Source of the DNA: Chara braunii
Taxonomy: Eukaryota > Streptophyta > Charophyceae > Charales > Characeae
NCBI GenBank assembly: GCA_003427395.1
Contig: BFEA01000072.1
Coordinates: 129,864 to 155,568, forward strand
Direction: 5' to 3'
Length of the DNA: 25,705 nt
Below are positions 19,108 through 25,705 of this stretch, piece after piece. The notes beneath the pieces were generated by a model. The model had not been told where the DNA came from and ran no database searches. It was given only the letters and a program-made list of their open reading frames with translations. Each line of letters starts with the position of its first letter. The stretch's first letter is position 1. A program made the position numbers and the translations under genes.

Positions 19108-19440
19108 TCTTCCCTTTATGATCGAATTAGCAGATAGTTGATGCTTGAAGTCATTTTTAGTACTGACCATAAAGGTCTGCTCTTGAGTAGTCTCGGGGTC
19201 CTGTAGACTGATCCAAGATGACCCCTCATGACTGAAAAATGGGACCGCCTCCATCCTATGCAAAAATGGAGTTCCCAATATACAGTCATGGTCCAGATCC
19301 GGCACTTCAAAACCCAGTAACTCCACAGTCATTGTCGCAACCCTGATAGGCAAATTATCAATAAATCCTGCCACGAACAGTCGTGGTTAATGGACCTCAA
19401 AATCTTCGGCGAATGGTACACTGAAACTCACAACGAAATT
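19108..19440 (-). pseudogene. Ty3/gypsy retropepsin, C-terminal part only
   Basis: The frame reads VPFAEDFEV, a TAA at 19387-19389, then LFVAGFIDN. It reaches ILGTPFLHRM at about 19250-19280, which matches the conserved ILG motif near the C-terminus of retroviral-type aspartic proteases. The DTG active-site region, which should lie upstream, is absent because the element is broken at about 19440. There is no ATG at 19374 (the codon is GTG). The frame shifts by one base between 19108 and 19120. Confidence 0.65.
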
Positions 19441-19844
19441 TTAAGAAATTCGTTAAAGAATCATACATTTTTAGGTATGTCTTTCGTCAAAGAAGTGTGT
19501 TTATTTTTTCTGAAGTATTATTGTTGGTTTATACATTCGTTGCCGATTCTTGTTGGTTTATACATTCGTTAACCATTCTTATAGCGGTTTATATGACTTT
19601 TTTTATCCGTGGCGTTCGTTGAATGTCTAGTCTTCTTTTGTGTTTCGACGAACATCACTTATTTGACAAAGAAGTTTTCTTTGTTTGCTTTCGTGATGTT
19701 TTTCTTTGCGAGAAAGTCAAGTGTCCAAATAACTCACCGAAAAAAAAAAAAAAAAAAAAAAAAAATGTTAACAGACGATGAAAGAACAAACTCTCTAAAG
19801 AAAAAAAACGAAAAAAAATAAATGCGTTTTTTTTTTTTATGGGT
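19441..19844. other. AT-rich spacer with a 29-bp tandem pair and a 26-nt A-run
   Basis: Two 29-bp units (19521-19549 and 19550-19578) share TTGTTGGTTTATACATTCGT. An uninterrupted run of 26 A lies at 19740-19765. No gene seen. Confidence 0.7.
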
Positions 19845-21115
19845 CCACCTCCACAATTACCCCATCAATTCCCCCCTTTCGTCGTAGGATACAACTATTT
19901 GTTTTCATTTTTTTTCTTTCCTTGCTTAGTTTTTTTTCTTAGTTCTCAACCACTTCCTCCCCCCCAACCCAAAGAATGTTGCTAATCATTTTCTTTTTTT
20001 TTCTTTGCTCACTTAGTTTTTTTTTATTGTCTTCAACCACTTACCCCATCCCCCCCTTTCGTCGAAGAATACTGCTAATATTTTTTTTTTTTTTCTTTGT
20101 TCACTTAGTTTTTTTTATCGTCCTCAAACAATTACCCCATCTCCCCCTTTCACCATAGAATACTGCTATTGGTTTTCTTTTTTTTCTTTGTTCACTTAGT
20201 CTCTTTTTTCTTGGTCCTCCTCCACAATCACCCAGTTCATCCCCCTTTTCGCCAAAGAACACTGCTATTTGTTTTTTGTTTTTTTTTCGCTCACTTAGTT
20301 TTTTTTCTCGTCCGCAACCACTTACCCCATCCCCCCTTTTCGCCAAAGAATACTGTTATTTGTTTTTTTTTTTTCCTTTGCTCACTTAGTCTTTTTTTTC
20401 TTTGTCCTAAAACCACTTACCCCACCCCCCCTTTTCGCCGAATAATACTACTATTTGTTTTCTTTTTTTTCTTTGTTCACTAAGTCTCTTTTTCCTTGGT
20501 CCTCCTCTATAGTCACTCCATCCATCCCCCCTTTCGCCAAAGAATACTGCTATTTGTTTTCTTTTTTCTCTGTGCTCACTTAGTTTTTTCTTCCGTCCTC
20601 AACCACTTAACCCATCCACCCCTTTCGCCGAAGAATACGGCTATTTGTTTTCCTTTTTTTCTTTGCGCACTTAGTTTTTTTTTCCTTGGTCCTAAAACCA
20701 CTTACCCCACTCCCCCTTTCGCCAAAGTATACTGCTATTTATTTTCTTTTTTTTCTTTGCTAAAAAAAGTTTTTTTTCTCGTCCTCAATCACTTAACTCA
20801 TCCTCCCCTTTCGCGGAAGAATACTGCTATTTGTTTTCTTTTTTTTCTTTGCTCACTTAGTTTTTTTTCTCGTCCTCGACCACTTACCCTATCCCCCATT
20901 TTCGCCGAAGAATAGTGCTATTTGTTTTCTTTTTTTTCTTTGCTTACTTAGTCTTTTTTTTCTTGGTCCTCAACCACTTACCTCATCCCCCCTTTCGCCG
21001 AAGTATATTGCTATTTGTTTTTTGTTTTTTTTTTTGCTCACTTAGTTTTTTTTTTTTTGGTTCTCAACCACTTACCCAAGCCTCCCCTTTCGCCGAAGTA
21101 TATTGCTATTTTAGA
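19845..21115. repeat. Minisatellite, about 14 copies of a 93-bp unit
   Basis: The word (A/T)ACTGCTATTT or a close variant recurs at 19895, 19982, 20075, 20166, 20265, 20356, 20451, 20550, 20641, 20735, 20827, 20918, 21011 and 21106 (position of its inner C). Spacing is 87-99 bp, mean 93. Each unit reads on the plus strand: T-rich stretch, GCTCACTTAG, T-rich, (C/G)TCCT, ACCACTTACCCCAT, C-run, TTTCGCC(G/A)AAGAATACTGCTATTTG. Because the period is close to 31 codons, long open frames of repeated hydrophobic peptide appear (20169-20483, 20496-20915, 20915-21136). They are a by-product of the repeat and are not called as genes. Confidence 0.95.
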
Positions 21116-21130
21116 AAAAAAAAAAAAAAA

Positions 21131-21472
21131 CCCTAGAGATGGAGCACTGGGATACAAGTTACACTTAGATAAAGTAATAGTGTGAGGCACTGGGGGACAT
21201 GGGGCTAGCAATCAGGCCGGATCTAGTCGGCTCAAAGGGAGCCGAGGAGAAACTTTATAAACTGTCTGTGATAGTTGTAATGCTTGATGGAACCAGTCAT
21301 TCAATCCTTTAGCATTGGTTAGAGTAATCAATGCCGCTTTGTTCCTATTACCATTCATTTGTTCGGGCTCATCTTTTGTACGGTACGGGAAACCGGACCC
21401 GCTTTTTGGTAAGTGAGGTATGGTGGTAATATACTCACCGACTGAATTCCACAAAAAAAAAAAAAAAAAAAA
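21131..21472 (+). mobile_element. Possible short retroposon ending in poly(A)
   Basis: About 320 bp lie between an A-run at 21115-21130 and a 20-nt A-run at 21453-21472. A unique segment with a terminal A-run on the plus strand is what a SINE or processed retroposon would look like. No pol III boxes or flanking duplications were found, and a minus-strand frame of 80 codons (21212-21454) is of unknown meaning. Confidence 0.25.
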
Positions 21473-21515
21473 CCTTGCTGATTAAGTTTGTATGTGTGTG
21501 GGTCGGTGGGTGCAG

Positions 21516-21776
21516 AATATCAGCGTCCATTTAAAAGAAATAACATTGCATCTGTACAGCTTTGTCGTGAAGAAGTTGCCTCCTACACCCTCGAGATTCC
21601 ATTACATCTTCAACCTTTGTGATCTGACTCACGTGTATGAGGGTCTTCCATTGTCAACACAAGATCATTCCACAACGGGGGAACATTTCATGCGGCTGTG
21701 GAGAAACGAACGTCTTCAAATTTTCCATGATAGATTGATTTCCAAAAAGGACAAGACGTTGGTCATTGGCCACTTA
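21516..21776 (+). pseudogene. Axonemal dynein heavy chain exon fragment (AAA3-AAA4 region)
   Basis: After a T/G-rich stretch ending GGTGCAG (a good 3' splice site at 21515) the frame reads KKLPPTPSRFHYIFNL, then DLTHVYEGLPLST, FMRLWRNERLQIFHDRL and DKTLVIGHL. This matches the highly conserved dynein heavy chain stretch after the third AAA module, and is closest in style to the inner-arm I1 (DNAH10-like) group. Several near-invariant positions are changed: FNLRDL reads FNLCDL, and the usual Cys and Arg of ECLRVF are Arg and Gln. No neighbouring dynein exon was found and similarity fades at about 21776 without an obvious donor. It is therefore likely a captured or decayed exon, though a real exon of a large gene is not excluded. 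Confidence 0.7.
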
Positions 21777-22401
21777 ACAAAATATACTATCATGGAACAG
21801 CGGGGGAAGGAGTGGACGAATGGGCGGCCTGATTGGATATTGAATGTGAATTTGGTTTCTGACAAGGCAGTGAGGCCGCAAAGCAGCAAGGCAGCGTGGT
21901 CGCAAAGCAGCAAGGCAACGTAAGCCACCAGGCATAAAGCGAGCAGAAAGAAAACAATGCGGCAATGAAAGGTAAGCAGCGAGGCAGCACAGTAGTCTTT
22001 GGGCCCCCCGGCGAAGGAAATGACAACTTTGGGAAATAGGGAACTCTGGGGGCGGATAAGAGGGCGTTCTGCCTCTTTAGACCACTCCCCACACCTCCAA
22101 ATTTCGAATTACTACTACGAGTTCCCCTATCATCTACTCTGCTGACCCATGTACCATTGCTGACTTATAGTGGAAAAGAGAGAGGGAGAGAAGGGGTAAC
22201 TGATCGATGCAATGTCGTGCAGTTCGTGGAAGATGAGTTTGTAGTCCCTGACTAGCTGATCGTGGTCAATCCGTGCTCTCTCTTTGCTATTCCACCTCGG
22301 CTTTCCAGGACCCCGGGTCCTTTCCTTTTTTAAATACTGGTGAATTATTCTGTCAGGACAGTACTTCTGACTCATGCATGTGGATGTTAATTTGCTTACA
22401 G
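21777..22401. other. Between dynein fragment and PrimPol-like exons
   Basis: No plus-strand exon was recognised. A minus-strand frame at 22130-22420 contains a mixed charged segment (GPGKPRWNSKERARIDHD) that looks protein-like but matches nothing I know. Confidence 0.35.
21877..21924. repeat. 24-bp tandem duplication
   Basis: CGCAAAGCAGCAAGGCA begins both units (21877-21900 and 21901-21924); the frame from the dynein fragment runs through it and ends at a TAA within it. Confidence 0.85.
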
Positions 22402-22509
22402 GCAAGATCCGAAGTGACATTGCTTATGTTGAGGACAATAATATTGTTTATCAGCTGCATGGAACAAAGTACTGCCCAAATGTGGCACGTCATCACGCTA
22501 AAAACAATG
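22402..22509 (+). other. PrimPol-like exon 1 of 3 in this window
   Basis: Acceptor TTTGCTTACAG before 22402; donor GTGAGT at 22510. 108 nt, both ends in phase 1. It encodes the first zinc pair: Cys at 22473-22475 and His at 22494-22496. Confidence 0.68.
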
Positions 22510-22655
22510 GTGAGTTCAAAAAACTTTTGTGGTACATTGTATTTACTATCTTAGGCTTCTGCAATTGACTCTTGAAGTTTTTTGTTGAAAATTTCACGTA
22601 CAAATGGTTTGTACTTATACTTTGTTTGTTTTTATTCGTATGCATTGTGAAACAG

Positions 22656-22736
22656 TCATGTTTGTTGTCAACATGCAGGCACAGACATGGCATATCTAGT
22701 GTCATGATAAGAAGTGTAACGACAATTTGGGCCGAG
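22656..22736 (+). other. PrimPol-like exon 2, with in-frame TAG
   Basis: Acceptor GTGAAACAG before 22656; donor GTAAGG at 22737. 81 nt. It encodes the second zinc pair: Cys at 22700-22702 and 22715-22717. A Trp four residues before the third ligand matches the family. The TAG at 22697-22699 lies at a non-ligand position. Confidence 0.65.
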
Positions 22737-24053
22737 GTAAGGAAAATATACAACCACTGACAGTCTTGCAAATCTTCTGCAGATGTTAAGTGCATGAAAA
22801 AATTGACCCTACATCTCCTATAATTTTTTACTGGCAAAGGACCTCCCCTTATCCTCCCGAACTGGCAAAGGACCTCCCCCCACCCCCCCCGAAACTGCCT
22901 CGTTTCCAATAGTTACGATTTTTTGACTTCTCAAATTCTATTCTGGCCTAAGAATTTTTTTCCTCTCCTATAATACGAGCCACCTAGCCCAGCTCTTTAG
23001 AATGTTTTTTGTTTCTTACTCCACAACCCCATCATTTTTCTATACAAACCCAACCCTCTATTTTTTTCTTGTACCTGACATGAGCTAATGGTATGGGAGT
23101 CAACAAATTCATTGACTCCCCTTTTTCCGTATGGTTTTCTTCCGACACCCAATGGTCTGCATTCCTCGAAGGTCTTTCACTGACACTACACTCAACTGCA
23201 ATTCCATATTTATATATATCGTCAAACACAGCTGTCCAGTAGATCGTAGGCAGAGAGGGAGAAGAGGACAACAAACAGGGGGTTGTGACAAACTGTTTCG
23301 TTGGTGTTATCTACTGTAATATTACTAATATGCATATATTATATATGATTTGCTTTGTTTTGACTGATAGGTCGTTTTCTTCCCTGTAAGGTTTGGTTTC
23401 TTCCTCCTTTTCCTTACCTCTTTGTCTTTTGGTTACGTGCAAGTGGGTCCTTGTGACACACGGGGATGGGGGAAGCTAGCGCTCAATCTGTCATCCACGT
23501 GGCTGACCTTGTACGTAAGAGGTGATAAACAGGCGGAGCTTTCCTACCTTCTTCTTTTCTTATTTTGATTTTTTTTCGCCATTGTGCTCCGATCCACAGT
23601 ATTACAATATATTACTACGCTACGAAAGTGATCCGGGGCAAGTTTCTCAGCCAACAAAAAAACAAATGATAAAATAAATATGTTTTTAACTTACATTTTT
23701 TTTCTTCATATTTCAAAATTATTAAAATTTTCGATATGACACTCGGGCAAAAATTGTCCAGTTTATTTTTTTGCATCACATATTTTTCTTTCCGGTATTT
23801 TTGAATTTTTTCTTTTTTTAGCTGGACCCTTTACTGGTCCTCGCACAGCCAGGCTGCAAGGTCAAATAAGGTGACTCTGGCAACTTGGCTGATAGTCTTA
23901 TTTATACATTTTGTATAAAAAATTGTGAGAGCATTTGTTGTGCCTCCCCTTTTACACAAATGACCGAAGAAGTGAGATACTTATTCTGTAGTTGCGGTTT
24001 AACATTAATATTTTCTTTTGTTTTTCTTTTGTGTACCTTGAATTGTCTTGCAG
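22737..24053 (+). other. AT-rich sequence, probable intron of the PrimPol-like gene
   Basis: It starts GTAAGG and ends TTGCAG. It holds a 31-bp tandem pair at 22831-22892 (CTGGCAAAGGACCTCCCC units) and no recognised gene on either strand. Confidence 0.4.
22831..22892. repeat. 31-bp tandem duplication
   Basis: Units 22831-22861 and 22862-22892 both begin CTGGCAAAGGACCTCCCC; the second runs into a C-rich stretch. Confidence 0.8.
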
Positions 24054-24133
24054 GATTTGTCTCTGAAAAGGTCCAAGTACCAAAAAAGTTTTTCAATTAT
24101 ATGCAGACATCAAATAATAACATGTCGACATGA
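24054..24133 (+). other. Possible terminal exon of the PrimPol-like gene
   Basis: A long pyrimidine-rich stretch ending GTCTTGCAG precedes 24054. Joining in phase gives GFVSEKVQVPKKFFN and a TGA at 24131-24133. Similarity to the family is weak here; it is called from splice signals and phase. Confidence 0.35.
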
Positions 24134-24271
24134 AAGTTTGCTATATTTTTGAATCGGAGTATCTTTTTTCACGAGACTTCTTTTGCATGGCAATCATGTG
24201 GGTTAGTTGCCTGCAGAATTCAAATTTGGCTGGCCTGCGTGGTAGGAGAAAATTGATTTTACAAGAAGGGG

Positions 24272-24309
24272 AGAGAGAGAGGGAGAGAGAGAAAAAAAAA
24301 AAAAAAAAA
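24272..24309. repeat. GA-rich stretch followed by an 18-nt A-run
   Basis: GAGAGAGAGAGGGAGAGAGAG and then A at 24292-24309. Simple sequence; it could be the tail of an old retroposon but there is no supporting body. Confidence 0.8.
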
Positions 24310-24684
24310 GTTTTTGATGGGTTATGGTCTTATGAGGTCATATTGATGAGTTATGTGAGTTTCAATTTGGTGGGCCCCATTTTGGTACTTGTCGGAAGCC
24401 TTTGTGGTTTGTGGATGGCGCACAACCATATCTCTGGCGGGGTTTCAATTTTGCAATGGAACAAACATCGGAGCTAGTTACTGCAGTGAACTGAGAAGGG
24501 TGTGCTTTGTCACCTTTTTCGCCCCTCGCAAAGCCTTGGATTGTTTTTTGAAGCAGTGGGAATTGCATTGCCATTCGGTTACTATAGATAGAGCGTTTTG
24601 GTTAGATTTTCTTTTATGGATGTTTTTTTTTGTGAAAATAACACAAAGAGACAACTCCTTAAAGGGCCCTGTGGGCTAGTCACT

Positions 24685-24737
24685 TGGTTGAGCGGATGTA
24701 CCACTTTTTGATAGGGATGGGGCTCCTGGTTCCCGAC
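24685..24737 (+). other. Weak tRNA-like A box/B box pair (possible SINE head)
   Basis: TGGTTGAGCGG at 24685-24695 fits the pol III A box consensus well; GGTTCCCGAC at 24728-24737 is a poor B box. The spacing (43 nt) is normal. No cloverleaf, poly(A) end or target duplication was found. Confidence 0.25.
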
Positions 24738-24840
24738 GGAGCTGGGTAATCTACTAATCTTGCAATTCTTGGTTTGTTTTCCACACCTGCCTACTTTTAT
24801 ATCCTTGTGTGCATAAATCCTCTGCACTTTTGGCATGGGC

Positions 24841-24964
24841 AACTGTCGACAGCATTGTATTACCAATAATGGATGTGAGAAGACATTATATTTTTTGTCT
24901 TGAACTGTCGACAGCAGTGCATTACCAATAATGGATGTGAGAAGACATTGTATTTTTTGTCTTG
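24841..24964. repeat. 62-bp tandem duplication with an internal 10-bp palindrome
   Basis: Units 24841-24902 and 24903-24964 differ at three positions. Each starts with AA followed by CTGTCGACAG, a perfect palindrome (24843-24852 and 24905-24914). Confidence 0.93.
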
Positions 24965-25705
24965 AAATAGAGAACATGATACAAATACATGTTAGAACTG
25001 ATGTTAACAAGGCTCCTTGTCGTCGTATCAGGCTCAGCTATCTGGTAGTCGCAGCATTAGGACTAGGGTTTTGAGGTAGATTTTTGGTATAAAGGCTAAT
25101 TATTAGGTTTTGGCAACAGTGATGCATATTATCATAATTATATGAATTTTTATGTCAATGTAGAACTTTTTTTTGGTGAAATTTTTGGATTGGGAGATAT
25201 TTATGGCATGTTGTCGGTTTTTTTAACTTTTTAACTCCCAGGATTGGTTGTTGTCAGGACTGTGGTCGAGAGTTGGCTATTCTTTTCACTTGACTTATCG
25301 CAACGCGTAAACTTAAATTGGATAACAGTCCCAACATTTCCTTTCAGATTGTTTTATAGAGGGATTCCCAACCTCGTTTTATGTGCAATAACAGTTAAAA
25401 AAAAAAATCTCACTTTTTCACACAGATTATTAAGATGTCTTTTATGATATGGTTGACTCTCTTAATTTTTTTTTTTCCAACAATTTTTTCTTTTTCTGGA
25501 ACTTTTTGAAAAATTTAACAAAATCACTTCAAGTTCCTCAACCATGATTTTCCTCAGTACTCTTCTTCATTTCGGGCATTCAGAAAGTCATTCTGTTTTT
25601 CCAGAAGAAAAAAAATGAATCAGTGGGATTGGAATATGCATCTGTCATCTTAGAGTCGCCATCAAAAAATTGTGTCCTTGACTCGAATCCCAATTCCCCC
25701 CCCCC
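24965..25705. other. AT-rich end of window, no gene seen
   Basis: Open frames are short and unremarkable. The window ends in a run of nine C (25697-25705), preceded by GACTCGAATCCC, which resembles a B box but has no A box partner. Confidence 0.45.

Larger units (their letters stand above)
15610..19440 (-). mobile_element. Ty3/gypsy LTR retrotransposon relic (pol region)
   Basis: Read on the minus strand, the order protease remnant, RT, RNase H, integrase is that of the Ty3/gypsy (Metaviridae) group; Ty1/copia has integrase before RT. The 5' side is broken near 19440, where coding similarity stops inside the protease, so gag and the protease active site are missing. No LTR pair, primer-binding site or polypurine tract could be found: downstream of the stop at 15610 the DNA is made of degenerate short repeats. 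Seven in-frame stops and two single-base frameshifts show that it is dead. It lies in AT-rich DNA and abuts the minisatellite at 19845-21115. Confidence 0.92.
22402..24133 (+). pseudogene. PrimPol-like zinc-finger exons (DNA primase-polymerase C-terminus)
   Basis: Three exons on the plus strand (22402-22509, 22656-22736, 24054-24133) join in phase across GT-AG introns of 146 and 1317 nt. Joined, they place Cys, His, Cys, Cys with steps of +7, +20 and +5, which equals the spacing of the zinc ligands in human PrimPol (C419, H426, C446, C451). The local words also fit the family: YCPNVARHHAKNN before and WHI...CHDKKC after. PrimPol restarts stalled replication forks by priming; the zinc finger supports primase activity. 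An in-frame TAG at 22697-22699, just before the third ligand, would remove half of the finger. That implies a pseudogene, a sequence error, or a different exon choice. The catalytic exons were not found upstream. Confidence 0.68.

Noticed and set aside
20169-21136. Long plus-strand open frames encoding repeated phenylalanine-rich, membrane-like peptide
   Set aside because: They follow the 93-bp minisatellite, whose period is close to a multiple of three; the peptide is only the translation of T- and C-runs.
22130-22420. 96-codon minus-strand frame with a charged segment
   Set aside because: Protein-like but unmatched, and it overlaps the start of the better-supported PrimPol-like exon on the other strand.
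15610-22736. Non-standard genetic code (stop codons read as Gln or Trp)
   Set aside because: All three stop codons interrupt the transposon frames, frameshifts accompany them, and the dynein fragment uses normal CAA and CAG with no internal stops, so decay is the simpler explanation.
25600-25705. GACTCGAATCCC near the window end as a tRNA T-arm
   Set aside because: No D-arm or anticodon arm at proper distance and the sequence is cut off by the window end.

Overview
The window reads as repeat-rich nuclear DNA of a eukaryote. The evidence is spliced gene fragments with GT-AG introns, plant/alga-style LINE and Ty3/gypsy relics, long poly(A) tracts and several kinds of tandem repeat. The only recognisable cellular-gene pieces are an exon-sized fragment of an axonemal-type dynein heavy chain and three exons resembling the C-terminal zinc finger of PrimPol. 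Both genes occur in eukaryotes with flagellated cells. Together with the element types and the long introns this would fit a streptophyte alga such as Chara, but that is inference and no organism-specific marker is present.

Layout, left to right. 12-2550 (minus): decayed, 5'-truncated LINE with the C-terminal half of its reverse transcriptase ORF, a zinc-knuckle tail, a perfect 12-bp hairpin and a poly(A) tail. A GA microsatellite sits at its broken 5' end (2551-2619). 2620-5190: GC/CpG-rich then AT-richer DNA without a recognisable gene. 5301-7663 (minus): three orphan ORFs; two of them are exactly 84 codons long and align over their whole length without gaps, so they look like diverged paralogues. 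Between them lies cryptically simple DNA built of CTGATT and GAGTAC words. 7676-10190: nothing recognised. 10191-10292: ten ambiguous bases. 10865-11545 (minus): an ORF of about 174 residues with a TATA box upstream. 12709-13503 (plus): a TATA box and a small acidic/proline-rich ORF with one in-frame TGA and a possible 117-nt intron. 13781-15520: several families of degenerate short tandem repeats. 15610-about 19440 (minus): a broken Ty3/gypsy pol region (protease remnant, RT, RNase H, integrase) with seven in-frame stops and two frameshifts. 19845-21115: 14 copies of a 93-bp T/C-rich minisatellite abutting the truncated element. 21131-21472: a possible poly(A)-ended retroposon. 21516-21776 (plus): dynein fragment. 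22402-24133 (plus): PrimPol-like exons. 24134-25705: AT-rich DNA with a 62-bp tandem duplication and a weak tRNA-like box pair.

Most of the window is transposon debris and satellite-like repeats around, or inside the introns of, host-gene pieces. No operon-like cooperation is expected. The candidates for something undescribed are the pair of 84-residue paralogues with their neighbouring 193-residue ORF, the split small gene at 12.7-13.5 kb, and the small repeated hairpin motifs at 14.2-15.0 kb.
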